NCBI GenBank assembly: GCA_949358305.1
Contig: OX442323.1
Location: 5,828,001-5,892,000 of the forward strand
DNA length: 64,000 nucleotides
Source of the DNA: Strigamia acuminata
Taxonomy: Eukaryota > Arthropoda > Chilopoda > Geophilomorpha > Linotaeniidae
Reading direction: 5' to 3'
Below the pieces are notes generated by a model. The model searched no databases, had not been told where the DNA came from, and saw nothing but the letters and a program-made list of their open reading frames with translations. A program made the translations under genes and the position numbers. Shown here in pieces: positions 1 through 10,346 of this stretch. Within the stretch, counting starts at the first letter, position 1. Every line of letters starts with the position of its first letter.

Positions 1-128
1 GAGCGTTCATTCGGTTGCCACGTTGGGTGGGTTCGTGTACGGTTTACACTTTTCACCGGTCGATGCGAGTTGTTTAGCGGTGGCCGTCGGTGATAATATG
101 ATCCGTGTTTGGAATAATTCGATGTCCG
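1..128 (+). pseudogene. GEMIN5: GEMIN5 copy A, exon fragment 5' of the copia insertion
   Basis: The window opens inside a WD-repeat coding exon. It encodes a piece of the GEMIN5 beta-propeller (…[13 protein letters not shown]… then …[11 protein letters not shown]…). The sequence matches the intact copy at 33966-34090 almost base for base. The reading frame runs to position 128, where a Ty1/copia element begins, and resumes at 4903 after the GTCCG target duplication. The upstream exons lie outside the window. GEMIN5 is the snRNA-binding subunit of the SMN complex. This paralogue cannot encode it as long as the element is present. Homology is certain; loss of function is inferred from the insertion. 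Confidence 0.93.
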
Positions 129-343
129 TGTAGTTTTTGTTCTAATATGTTGGAGGCATAAAAATGGAGACGCTTGGCTTTTTGGTGAAATATTAACAGT
201 GATGGTTTTAATCTAAAACAGATGTTTAAAAGTGCGCGGAGCACTAAATACAAAACAGGGCACTGATTGGTCAGTGCCAAATACAGGTGCACAGGTGGTA
301 AAGACACCTGGCGGACAGGAATATAACATTCAATAAAACAACA
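129..343 (-). repeat. 3' LTR of the copia element
   Basis: This 215-bp terminal repeat matches 4688-4902 throughout by eye. The element is on the minus strand, so this is its downstream LTR. Confidence 0.95.
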
Positions 344-352
344 CTTCCCCTG
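344..352 (-). other. Polypurine tract of the copia element
   Basis: On the minus strand the bases abutting the 3' LTR read AGGGGAAG. A purine run here is where plus-strand DNA synthesis is primed. Confidence 0.8.
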
Positions 353-465
353 AATGGCAATATTCCTACATTTCAAAATTCAAAACATTTTTCTTAAGCA
401 ATTTAGACATTTAAACATTAAAGTATTCATTCACAAACAATTCAAAATATTAAAAACAATATTTC

Positions 466-3400
466 TTAAACAATTTCCTTCAATCCAAATTGGGCGATCA
501 ATTCTTCGTGTTTTGGCTTAAAAAGCCCCTTGGTCAACACATCGGCGACCATCTTCTCACTCTCCAGGAATTCTATGTCGATATCTCCCCGCTCACATGT
601 TTCTCGAACAAAATGGTGGCGAATGTCGATGTGCTTGGTTCTGGAATGAAAAATTGGGTTTCGCACCAATTTGTGTGCCCCCTGATTATCGCTATAAATG
701 AGGGTCGTTTCTTTCTTCTTGTTGATGTATTTAATTTCGTCTAGGAAGTTTCGCAAGTAGATTGCTTCTTTTGACGCGTCGGCCAACGCCATATATTCTG
801 CTTCGGTCGACGAGGTTGCGACGGTCTTCTGCTTTCTTGCTTCCCAGCATATTGTCGCGTTCGCGAGTTTAAAGCAGTAGCCGGTGTACGAGCGACGGTC
901 GTCCAAGTTTGCTCCCCAATCTGCATCCGTGTAGCCGACTAAGTCTTTTCCGGTCTTTTCGAATTTTAGCCCGAGATTCGATGAGTGCTTCAAATATCTT
1001 AGGACGCGTTTTGCTGCTGTCCAATGAGTTCCGGTGAAGCACGTATTATATTGACTTAATGCGCTGACGGTGTAGGAAATATCGGGTCGAGTGCAAACGG
1101 CGAGGTACATGAGTGATCCGATTAAACTTTGGTACGGGAACTTCTCTGGATCCAGTAGCTCTTCGTCGGTCCCATCCTCCTTTTTCTTGTTTTTCTGCAA
1201 TTTCTGATTTGCGTCGAGTGGAGTTGTGTTTTTCGAGCAGTCTTGCATTCCGAAACGATTCAGTATGTCCTTAACGTATTTTTTCTGCGCCATCGTGATT
1301 GATTTCGTCTTTTCGTCCTGTTTAAACTCGATTCCCAAGCAGTAGTGAATTTGTCCTAAATCCTTCATTTTGAACTCGCTCTTCAGGTTCGATTTTAATT
1401 TCTCCAAGTTTCTTTTGCAGTTCGTTGCGATGATAAAATCATCCACGTAGATTGCGACGAGCGTGATGACTTCTCCATTCATTTGGTAATACACGCATGG
1501 GTCTGCGTTTGTTGGCTTCAGTCCGTGCTTTTGCAACTTCTCGTCCAGTTTTTTGTACCACTGGCGACCCGACTGCTTCAATCCGTATAACGCCTTTTTC
1601 ATCCGGCAGACTTTTCCTTTCTTGATTTTTATTCCAGCAATAAATTCCAAATATTCGGGGAATTCCATAAAAATTTCCTCTTCGATTTCGCCGTTCAAAT
1701 ATGCCGTTATCGCGTCCATTTGGTGTACGGTCAATCCCAACTCGGCTGCGATTGCCATCATCATTCGAATTGATCCCGGTCGTGCGACGGGCGCGTAGGT
1801 TTCAAAGTAATCGATGCCTGGCTGCTGTGCATATCCTTTGGCGACCAGTCTGGCCTTTCTGCGTTCGATTGACCCGTCTGCTTCAAATTTCGTGCGGAGG
1901 ACCCATCTACATCCGATTACGTTTCTATTTTTTGGTCGGTCGCACTCCTCCCACGTTTCGTTTTCGATTAAAGCGTCGTACTCTTCCTTCATCGCTTTCA
2001 TCCATTCTTGTGGGTCGTTTCCATTCAAAGCTTCGGCCGCTGTCGTTGGATCGTCGAGAATTGCTATCTGTGCAATTTCGTCCAAAACTTCATTAGTTGT
2101 TGTCGGATTCTTTCTGGTGTATTTCTTTCTGGGTGGGTCCCCATTTCGATTTGGGTAAGGTTTTGGCGTTCTCGAGGATCGTCGTGGAATTATTTGCGCG
2201 TTTTCATTCTGACGAGGTTCGGCTTCTTCGTGTTGCGTCTCTCTCTCGTCCTCATTATCGGGCTCGTTCTCGCCTGCGCTCTCGACTTCGTCCTCGGAAA
2301 TTTCGGTTCCATTCTCGATTTGATCTGTTCTGCAATCGGTGAGAATGTCATTAAAATTATTGTTATTATCGTTTTCTTCACATTCTTCATTCGTTTCATT
2401 TTCCGATTTTTCGACAAATTTCACATCGCGACTTTTTATAATTTTGTTTTCGCTTTTTGACCACAAGCGATACGCCTTCGATCCGTCCCAATATCCGATG
2501 AGAATACATTCTTTTGACTTCGGTTCGAACTTCCCCTTGTTCGGTTTCTTGTCCAACGCGAAGACTCTGCTTCCAAAAACTCGAAAATAGTCGACATTCG
2601 GTTTTCTTCCGGTCCAGACTTGATGCGGGATTTCATTTTCCAAACTTCTAGTCGGGCATTTATTTCGGATGTGGCATGCAGTGTTGATTGCTTCCGCCCA
2701 ATATGAGTTAGGCAATTTTGCTTGCAGTAACATGCATCGTGCCATCTCGATCAAAGTTCTATTCATTCTTTCCGAGACGCCATTTTGTTCCGGGGTTCGT
2801 TCGACGCTGGTTTGGCGCTTTATGCCGTTTTCTTGTAAATATGCGTCGAATTTCTTATTTACATATTCCTTCCCGTTGTCCGATCGTAAAACTTTTAGTG
2901 CGCAACCAGTTTCCCTCTCGCAAAACGTTTTAAATGACTTGAATGCCTCGAAAACTTCGCTTTTGTGCTTCAGAAAATACACCTTGCACCACCTCGATTT
3001 GTCGTCGGTGAAGGTCACGAAGTATCTTGATCCGTTCATGGACTTTGTTGGCATTGGTCCGCAAACGTCCGAGTGTACAAGTTCCAGCAGTTTTTCGCTT
3101 TTTGACGTGGAGTCAGGAAATTTCGTACTTGCGTGCTTCCCCTCGATGCAAGTTTCACAAGTTGGCAGCTTGGCGTCCTTTTCCAAATTCATTCCGTCCG
3201 CCTTTTCGTTTAGTATTTTCAGACTTGACTCGTTCAGGTGCCCAAGTCTTTTGTGCCATTCTTGTATTTTCGTACTTGCGGGTTTTGCAGGTTTTGATCC
3301 GGTTCCGACTTCGATTTCCGCTGCAGTCGCAGCATCCTCGGTCTCGTCGACGATGTAATACAGTCCGTTCCTTTTTTCGGCGGTGAATACGATTTCTCCC

Positions 3401-4566
3401 TTCGGATTTATCACTTCTGCTGACTTATCATCGAAAATCACCTTGTGTCCCCGTTCTGTGATCTTCCCGACCGACATCAAATTCGTTCGTAGATCTCGCA
3501 CCAAAAGAGTTTCCGCCAAATCCAGCTTCACATTTCCGTTCCCGGTGTTGACGACAATTTTCGCGGTTCCTTTTCCGTCGATTTTTGTACTCGCTTTGCT
3601 GGCCAAATTCAGTTTTTGGTTTTTCAGGAATTCGATCGTCGAAAATGTTGAATCGTTCGAGCACATGTGGGAGCTGGCGCCGCTGTCCAAACACCAATTT
3701 TTCGGTCGTGACGTCTCGCTTATCAGCGCTGTCTCGATTTGCTCGCAGAAAAATAATTCGTACTTGGATTTCTCGGCTCTTGATGCGCTTTCCTTCTTGC
3801 TTTTACTTCGGCAATCGGCGATTTTGTGGCCAATTTTTCCGCAACCGTGACACTTGTATTTGAAAACTGGCTTCTCGGTCGAATTCGAATTTTCGTCGCC
3901 GTATTTCTTTGGTTGCTTACGTTTTTGGAACGTTTTTCTGGCCATCATGGCGTCCGACACGTCTTCTTTTCCTTTTCCGCGGGCGATCGACTCGTCTTTG
4001 ATTTTTCCCTCCAAAACTTCCAGCGATGGCAATTTATCTTGGGATTCTATTGCGCATCGAAAGTTGTCGTAGGAATTTGGCAAACTCAGTAGCAGTAGAA
4101 TCGTTGTGAAATCTTCGGGCATTTTAAAATCCATGTCTAGCAATTTGTCTACTAGTTCGAAGAATTCTTTTAGGTGACTCTCCACGTTTTCTCCGTCCGC
4201 CATCTTGTGTGTCGCGAGTCGTTTTAACAACGTGATTTTTCTTGCCGGTCCTTTCGATTGGTACACACTATGCAACTTCCTCCACAATTCATTTGCGGTG
4301 CTGCAATTTTTGGCCATTCGAAGTTCAGATTGCTTTATGTTTAGCAAAATGTCATTTTTGGCTGTTCGATCACTTTTCTCCCACGTCTCGATCTCCTTCA
4401 TACGTTTCGCGTTGCCTTCAATGGTCTCTGGTCGTTTCGACGTACCTTCCGCGTGCACGAGTAGGTCCCGTTGATCCAAAATTGCTTCCATCTGGATCTT
4501 CCATGTGTCGAAGTTTTCCTTTCCCAACGCCTCGATTCGAGCTGAATTTCCGCCGCCGTTCGCCAT
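466..4566 (-). CDS. Copia Gag-Pol polyprotein (1,366 aa), intact
   Basis: A single open frame starts at an ATG (4564-4566). In order it shows: a copia-type Gag with CCHC knuckle (CHGCGKIGHKIADC, about residue 240); an aspartic protease (WCLDSGASSHM, about 292); an integrase with an HHCC zinc module (HKRLGHLN…CETC) and a D-D-E core (HSDVCGP, LRSDNGKEY, EQNGVSER); a copia reverse transcriptase (RKARLVAKGYAQ, LYGLKQSGRQW, catalytic YVDD); and RNase H (VGYTDADWG, SSTEAEYMAL, RTKHIDIRHHF). The integrase-before-RT order and the motifs place it in Ty1/copia. There are no stops or frameshifts, so it is probably active. Gag and Pol share one frame with no stop between them; how the Gag:Pol ratio is set is not visible. 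Confidence 0.97.
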   Translation of the reverse strand: MANGGGNSARIEALGKENFDTWKIQMEAILDQRDLLVHAEGTSKRPETIEGNAKRMKEIETWEKSDRTAKNDILLNIKQSELRMAKNCSTANELWRKLHSVYQSKGPARKITLLKRLATHKMADGENVESHLKEFFELVDKLLDMDFKMPEDFTTILLLLSLPNSYDNFRCAIESQDKLPSLEVLEGKIKDESIARGKGKEDVSDAMMARKTFQKRKQPKKYGDENSNSTEKPVFKYKCHGCGKIGHKIADCRSKSKKESASRAEKSKYELFFCEQIETALISETSRPKNWCLDSGASSHMCSNDSTFSTIEFLKNQKLNLASKASTKIDGKGTAKIVVNTGNGNVKLDLAETLLVRDLRTNLMSVGKITERGHKVIFDDKSAEVINPKGEIVFTAEKRNGLYYIVDETEDAATAAEIEVGTGSKPAKPASTKIQEWHKRLGHLNESSLKILNEKADGMNLEKDAKLPTCETCIEGKHASTKFPDSTSKSEKLLELVHSDVCGPMPTKSMNGSRYFVTFTDDKSRWCKVYFLKHKSEVFEAFKSFKTFCERETGCALKVLRSDNGKEYVNKKFDAYLQENGIKRQTSVERTPEQNGVSERMNRTLIEMARCMLLQAKLPNSYWAEAINTACHIRNKCPTRSLENEIPHQVWTGRKPNVDYFRVFGSRVFALDKKPNKGKFEPKSKECILIGYWDGSKAYRLWSKSENKIIKSRDVKFVEKSENETNEECEENDNNNNFNDILTDCRTDQIENGTEISEDEVESAGENEPDNEDERETQHEEAEPRQNENAQIIPRRSSRTPKPYPNRNGDPPRKKYTRKNPTTTNEVLDEIAQIAILDDPTTAAEALNGNDPQEWMKAMKEEYDALIENETWEECDRPKNRNVIGCRWVLRTKFEADGSIERRKARLVAKGYAQQPGIDYFETYAPVARPGSIRMMMAIAAELGLTVHQMDAITAYLNGEIEEEIFMEFPEYLEFIAGIKIKKGKVCRMKKALYGLKQSGRQWYKKLDEKLQKHGLKPTNADPCVYYQMNGEVITLVAIYVDDFIIATNCKRNLEKLKSNLKSEFKMKDLGQIHYCLGIEFKQDEKTKSITMAQKKYVKDILNRFGMQDCSKNTTPLDANQKLQKNKKKEDGTDEELLDPEKFPYQSLIGSLMYLAVCTRPDISYTVSALSQYNTCFTGTHWTAAKRVLRYLKHSSNLGLKFEKTGKDLVGYTDADWGANLDDRRSYTGYCFKLANATICWEARKQKTVATSSTEAEYMALADASKEAIYLRNFLDEIKYINKKKETTLIYSDNQGAHKLVRNPIFHSRTKHIDIRHHFVRETCERGDIDIEFLESEKMVADVLTKGLFKPKHEELIAQFGLKEIV

Positions 4567-4657
4567 CGTTTCTTAGTTCTGTTTCTTGTGGAATGTTCGT
4601 GTTAAATTCGTTTTTAACTTCCTCGAATGTTCCGGTACAAAACTTGATGATTTTTAA

Positions 4658-4687
4658 GCGCAGTGGAAGCGTGCTGGGCCCATAACC
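4658..4687 (-). other. Copia primer binding site (internal initiator tRNA-Met)
   Basis: The 30 bases directly beside the 5' LTR read, on the plus strand, as the D-arm to anticodon-arm part of a metazoan initiator tRNA-Met, with the CAT anticodon inside GGGCCCATAACC. The minus-strand RNA is therefore complementary to the tRNA interior rather than its 3' CCA end. That is the priming mode of Drosophila copia, which uses a 5' half-molecule of tRNA-iMet. This is a primer site, not a tRNA gene: acceptor and T arms are absent. Confidence 0.88.
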
Positions 4688-4902
4688 TGTAGTTTTTGTT
4701 CTAATATGTTGGAGGCATAAAAATGGAGACGCTTGGCTTTTTGGTGAAATATTAACAGTGATGGTTTTAATCTAAAACAGATGTTTAAAAGTGCGCGGAG
4801 CACTAAATACAAAACAGGGCACTGATTGGTCAGTGCCAAATACAGGTGCACAGGTGGTAAAGACACCTGGCGGACAGGAATATAACATTCAATAAAACAA
4901 CA
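4688..4902 (-). repeat. 5' LTR of the copia element
   Basis: This 215-bp LTR matches 129-343. Its outer edge abuts the GTCCG target duplication and the resumed GEMIN5 exon. Confidence 0.95.
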
Positions 4903-7900
4903 GTCCGCCGGTTCCTACAACGTGTCGTGCTTCTGGGAAGGACTTAGGAGCAAAGTGATGACGGTTGGTTGTGATTTTTGAAGGGTAATTCGGGATAAAT
5001 GATTGATTGGTTTGAATTTTAGGTCGCTTGGCATCCGAAAATAGAAGGACGACTTGCTTTTGGGACGGATGAAGGACGGGTTGGAATTTATAATGTTTTG
5101 AGTAACAAGTAATGGTTTTTTAAATGTTTTTATCGCGTGTTGAAAGTGTTTGTTAATGGGTTTGGTGTTTAGGAAGCCGCTTATTGCGAATAGCAATCAC
5201 AAGGGACCGGTGTATACTGTTGTTTGGGGTGTACCGTGCACTGATAATAGTAATGGTTGGTATTTTATTTTTTTATTTTATTTTTATTTTTAATTTTTGA
5301 TTTATTTAGACGGCGGTGAAATTAAAGCGTCAAAACTGGTCGTTTATTCTTGTGGTAATGGGCTGATTTTGACTCATCCGAACGATTTAAAAGGCGAAAA
5401 AACTAGTTACGATCTTAATATGATTATCAAGAGATGTAATCCACATTTGGTACGAAATTTTGTAAGAAACTTTTTTGAAATTTTTTTTTAATTTGTCGAG
5501 TTATTTTGCAGCAAAAATTTCCATTACGGTCGGAAATCTCGTGGAATGATAGTTTAACGTTAATTGCCATTGGAAACGACGACGGGTACGTCTTGAATTA
5601 ATAATAAATTGTGCTAAAAATTAAATTAAAATTAATTTTTTTTTTTAAAAAACAGATCGATCGAAGTGTACAAAATGCCGTCCGTCAAACGTCTCGTGGT
5701 CATCATGGAAATCAGGAAACTTATTCAGTGTTTACGATGGCATCCGACGAGCACTCACGAAACCAACGACTCTCCTTTGAAATTCTGGTTGGCGGCTTCG
5801 TCCAACGATTCTTCCATCTCGGTTTACGATTTAGATGCGCACGTAGGTCCGTTTTGCGCACACAATCCCATTAATTCGACATTTTTGCTGATGTTTGTCG
5901 TTTATTTCAGGCGCGCAGAACGTGTACGAAAACGAAGCGATCGTAACCAAATGTTCGCGGAAACTAGAAGGTCACAAACTGCGCGTGGTTTCTCTCAATT
6001 GGAGCCCGCACATGTGTGGTCGTTTGGCGTCGGCTTCCTACGACGGAACGGCGCAGGTTTGGGATGTGATTCGCAGCAAGGGAATCGCCAACTTCCGCGG
6101 TCATTCCGGCCGGGTTTTTGCCGTGGAATGGTATCCGCTCGACCCCGACGTGATTTACACGGGCGGGGAAGACAGCACGGCTCAACGATGGATCATCAGC
6201 GAGCAGGAGCATAAAATGCCGCCCGAATGTACGTCGAAAAAGCGCTTTTTAATTATTTTGTTTATTTTTTTTCTGTATTTTTTTAGTAAACATCGGGTGC
6301 AAGGCGAAGAAAAGCAAGAAAAAGAAAGGGACGGACGAGGCAAAGCCGGCGGAAGTGTCGGCGAACGAAAACGCGATGGCGGAAATTCAAATGTTGTTGC
6401 AGCTCAAACGGGAAGAGTTGCTACTGCAGGAGAAAATAACAAAGTGTAACGAGAATGGTACGGATAAGTTAAATGGGGCAGTTGTAGCGATCGCGGAAAA
6501 TAGCAAACTCGAAGAACAGGACGCGAACATTTTCGGTAGTTGTTCCTCTCTCAATTTAGAATCCGAAACCACAACGGCGCCGTCGGTTAAAGGTTAATAT
6601 TAAGTTTTTTATTTATGTTAATTAGTGATAATTAAAAAACTATCGGTTTGATTGTATTTACTCATCCATCTTTTTTATTTTGTGTAGATTTCGCGAACCG
6701 GAAGAAGAAGAAACGACCGTTTAAATCGTTTTTTCCCGTGTCGGCACAATTGGACAATCGCGGGCGCATGTCGTCGTTGAACGACATTTTGTTGCTCGCA
6801 GATCCTTCGTCGATTGAGGGGAAAGACGTCCGATTCGGTAGCGGCGACATGACGCACTTGGGTTGTTTTTCCAACCGCGTGGACACTTTCCTGCAGCTGA
6901 AAAGCGAAGGCAACTACCACAAGGAGCACGACAACCTCGAGTACGCGCTCCAACTCGAGATCTGGAAAGCAAACATTGGAAAGGCCATCGAATTGGCGAC
7001 CGAGCACAACCAACTGAGCGACTGGCTCGTGGCGTTGGCGCCGCTCGGGGGGTCGCAATCGCTCTGGAAGAAGGCGTGTCACTCGTTCGCCAACCAATTA
7101 ATCAAGGAAGGACAAACCTACCGCGCCGTTCTCTGCTTACTGGCGGTTTTCGAGGTCGAGCGTGCGATCGATTTGCTGCGCACGAAGAAAATGTACAGGG
7201 AAGCGCTGTGTCTGGCCAGAGTGAGACTGTCGCCCGACGACCCGGTCATCAACGAGCTGTTGAGCGAGTGGCAAGTTCAGTCGAAGAAAGAAGGCAATTA
7301 CGAATTGGCGGCCAAGTGTTGCGTGGCGAAGGGCGATTTGGGCGGTGCGAGCGAAATGTTGACGCACCGCTGCGATCCGAATTCGCTTAAAGTGGCCGCG
7401 TATTTGGCCAAATTGAGCGGCAATCAGACGAACGCGCTGGCGTTGGCCGAGAAGAGTGTTGTGGGTTTTTTAGAACGGAATGATTGGACGTCCGTGTCCC
7501 AGATTGTCGACGAGCATCCGACATTAAAAGTTTGTTGTTTGGAAATGTGTGCAGAAATTAAATAATGAATTGTTTATTTTTTTTATTCGTAGGTGTTTAA
7601 TTACGTGGCCGAGGTTCATCAATGTCTCCACCTGTTTAAGAACACGATTGGCGACGAGACGATGTGGGAATTGACACCAGATCGAAATCCCGCCTCGCTT
7701 TCGATTTGGAAACCGTGTTTACTCGATGGCAGACCGTTTATGCAGTATGTGATGGATACGTGGACGTCAAGAGACGATTTGACGCTTACAAACGTGGAAG
7801 TTACCGCTCCGATGAGGGAGATTTTAGAGCAAACGATCAGCATTACGGGCGCAGCTCTCTCGAATACTCAGGTAACAGTTTTGTACGAAGTTTTTGATAA

Positions 7901-8986
7901 TTTTTTAATGCTTTTTATACATTTGTAGCTTTTACTTCAAATAAGTCTTTTGTCCACTTGCGCGCTTTTATCTTACGTGGAAAACGATTATTTGTCGGGA
8001 CTGAAATACCTGACGAAGGCGTTCGATTTGTGCCACAACGGCGCTCACAAACACACTTTCCTCGTGCTTTCACGCATGTTGCTTCCGTGGGGAGTGCTCG
8101 ACTTGGGCGGGTGTCTCCCGTCTCGCAAAGGGGACGGCGAAATCGATCACTTTGAATACTCGACCGCGTGCCAATCGATTCGCGCTTATTACAGCCTCGC
8201 AGTTTTGCATTATCTGATGGACAACAACTGCAAAGTGGACATTAATCCGCCGGATTCGACGCTGCTGAGCGGCGAGAGCTTGAATTTCATCGACGACGCG
8301 GAGGAGACGCAGATGCACGTTCCGCTCGTTAATAATGCGGAGAATGTCATCAACAGTTTGAGCGTGCATCACTTGATCGCCAATTTGCTGGTGGATTCTC
8401 AGGCGAAATTCCACGTGTTGAAAAGCGAATTGACGTGCACGCAGAAGGCGATCATATTGGCGAAGTTGAAAAATCAGGAGTCGGGTCCGAAATCGAGCCA
8501 GGATTCGAGCGAAACGAGCACGCTGAAATTGCCGCTCAAATGCTTGTCGAAAAGTTCGAGTGCGACGAGCAACGTGACGGAAAAGACGCTCGATTACGAG
8601 GAAACGCTGCAGAAATCCGAAGAGGAAGGGATTTTGTCGTCCGAAAGTGATGTGATAGATTTTTCGTTGCCATGCGACGAAAGGTATTCCGTAAAGGAGA
8701 TGAATTTGTCGGTTTTAGAAGACGAGAAAAGTCGCATCGAGAAGGAATTGAATTGTAACACCGAGGTAAATTGAATGTAGATTTATTTTTTATTTCTATT
8801 TCTATTATTTTTGTGTGTTTTTAGGTGGACAATTTCCCAGATCCGATGGAAAGTGCTTTTTATTTAATCGAGTTGTGCAAGCGGCATAATTTAGTGAATT
8901 TGCAGTACCAAGTTAAGACTTGGGCGAGGAAGTTCGCTACTTTGAAGGAACAACGAACAAAGTTGTCCCACGAGTTGGACTTTTAG
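4903..8986 (+). pseudogene. GEMIN5: GEMIN5 copy A, 3' part downstream of the copia insertion
   Basis: The rest of the interrupted exon (4903-4963) and eleven further exons match copy B exon for exon, ending at TAG 8984-8986. They encode the later WD repeats (VSLNWSPHMCG, SYDGTAQVWD), a Lys-rich linker (KKSKKKKG), the TPR-like helical middle (LEIWKANIGKAIELATEHNQ, MYREALCLARVRLSPDDPV) and the C-terminal RNA-binding region. I found no stop or frameshift in these exons and all introns keep GT-AG ends. The paralogue therefore looks functional until the copia insertion. It ends three codons later than copy B (HELDF against HE). It might still give a 3' transcript from a cryptic promoter, but no start is obvious. 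Confidence 0.9.
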
Positions 8987-8989
8987 TGT

Positions 8990-9990
8990 AGTTTAGTAAT
9001 TTTGCATTTTTCCTTCATTTTGATCGATGGTGTCGTAGCATTTGAAGATTTTTGATTCGCTGAAATCGAATCTTGGATTCTGTTTAAAGTGTTTTGGAGA
9101 GTTAGAAATTGTTTGTTTTGGTTTGAGTAAAAGTTGATTAAAAGTACCTCGATTTGGAATTTCTCCAGGTTCAATTTCTTTCGCATTTCTTGAAAGACCC
9201 ATTCGTTGGGGATGTATCATTCTTTGAGTATGGACGACCATGGTTTATCAGAATTAGGATCAAGTTTAACGAGTTGAATTACAAGTTGGTTTTGATTGTC
9301 TGAAACAACGAGCAATTACATTGGGACGAGGGTTTTCAACACAAAATTTAGTCTTTTTGGGGGAAATAATGGAAAATGAGTTGCAATAAATATTATTTTA
9401 TAAAATAAATGGACAGTTAGGTATAAAAGTTGTTATTTTATAAAATAAATGGACAGTTAGGTATAAAAGTTGTTATTTTATAAAAAATAATGGAAAGTTA
9501 TGTATAAAAATGTCATATTATGGAAAATTATGTGATAAAATGCATTTTTATGTTCAAAAATGAACTTCACAGATGCAAAAATCATCATTTTGTAAAGAAA
9601 CAATGGAAAATTACACGCATTAATGCAATATTAAGTGCAAAATGCTTTTTTGTAAGAAAAATAATAATTCTTAGGCCAAAAATGCATTTTATGTGCAAAA
9701 ATTGTCATTTTATGGCCAACAAAACGGGCTTTCAAAAGTCTTTTTACCTATAGTCCACACTGTTTCATCTATGATGACAGTCCGAAATAAATTTCTCTGG
9801 AAAAGAATCATCTATTAAAATCGGGCGGCGGTAATAGTTATTATATCCTAATTACATTTTTCCTTCTCACGGAACAGTTGATAAATGAAGTGTTACGTGC
9901 ACTTTAACATTCTTAGATGAGGTGTCCGGTCCAGATCAATCTCAATGCGCATCTCGGCTACCGTTTGCCACCATCGTTATCACACAGCAT
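8990..9990 (-). pseudogene. NUDCD2: NUDCD2 pseudogene (copy A)
   Basis: Minus-strand remnants match all four exons of the intact NUDCD2 at 38229-38991: exon 4 near 9000-9080, exon 3 near 9147-9296, exon 2 near 9746-9795, and part of exon 1 near 9880-9980. Exon 3 has an in-frame TGA where copy B has CGA (IPNEWVFQEM follows the stop), and exon 1 has lost its 5' end with the start codon. It lies tail to tail with GEMIN5 copy A, as in copy B. Its introns have gained AT-rich repeats. It is non-functional. Confidence 0.85.
9391..9490. repeat. 40-bp tandem repeat, about 2.5 copies
   Basis: A 40-bp AT-rich unit containing AAATGGACAGTTAGGTATAA is repeated head to tail inside the NUDCD2-pseudogene intron. 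It runs into decayed versions of the same AT-rich sequence up to about 9720. Confidence 0.75.
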
Positions 9991-10346
9991 ATCGACAACA
10001 TTCGAAAATGCACAAATAATTTTTATATTATTTTTCTGTATTTTTGTGGTTAAATCCTACTTGATTTTTTAGATTAATATTTGGTGTTTATATTTTTTTT
10101 TATATTTTTAATTGTAATTTTGACACTTTGATGTGCATATTTTGTCCGTTGGACTGCGAAGTAATAAAAAAATGTAAAATTTCGACTTTAAAATGAGTTG
10201 GATTAGTGTTTTTTATTCTTTAAGTTGACTAACAAGTAAGAAAAATGATATACGAACATTATTTTATTATTTTTAGCTTTCCGACGCGATCCGAAGGCGT
10301 TTAGATGGAGAATACCCAATAGATTCGTTTGCCGCATTCGATCTTT
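9991..10346. other. Intergenic, AT-rich, nothing recognised
   Basis: This stretch lies between the remains of NUDCD2 copy A and the stop codon of the F-box gene. I see no coding signal. It probably holds the 3'UTR of the F-box gene. Confidence 0.6.

Larger units (their letters stand above)
129..4902 (-). mobile_element. Complete Ty1/copia LTR retrotransposon
   Basis: The element is 4,774 bp with 215-bp LTRs at 129-343 and 4688-4902 that I read as identical. Both start TGTAG and end AACA. It is flanked by a 5-bp target duplication, GTCCG, at 124-128 and 4903-4907. It lies antisense to the host gene, so the functional 5' LTR is 4688-4902. One uninterrupted Gag-Pol frame fills the interior, with a tRNA-iMet-type primer site next to the 5' LTR and a purine tract next to the 3' LTR. 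Every part needed for transposition is present. Identical LTRs point to a very recent, possibly polymorphic, insertion. Confidence 0.97.

Noticed and set aside
1553-4685. Many plus-strand frames across the copia element
   Set aside because: All are antisense to the intact minus-strand Gag-Pol frame and carry no recognisable motifs.
4658-4687. Possible tRNA-Met gene
   Set aside because: Only the D-arm to anticodon-arm half is present and it abuts the LTR. Acceptor and T arms are missing, so it is a primer binding site.
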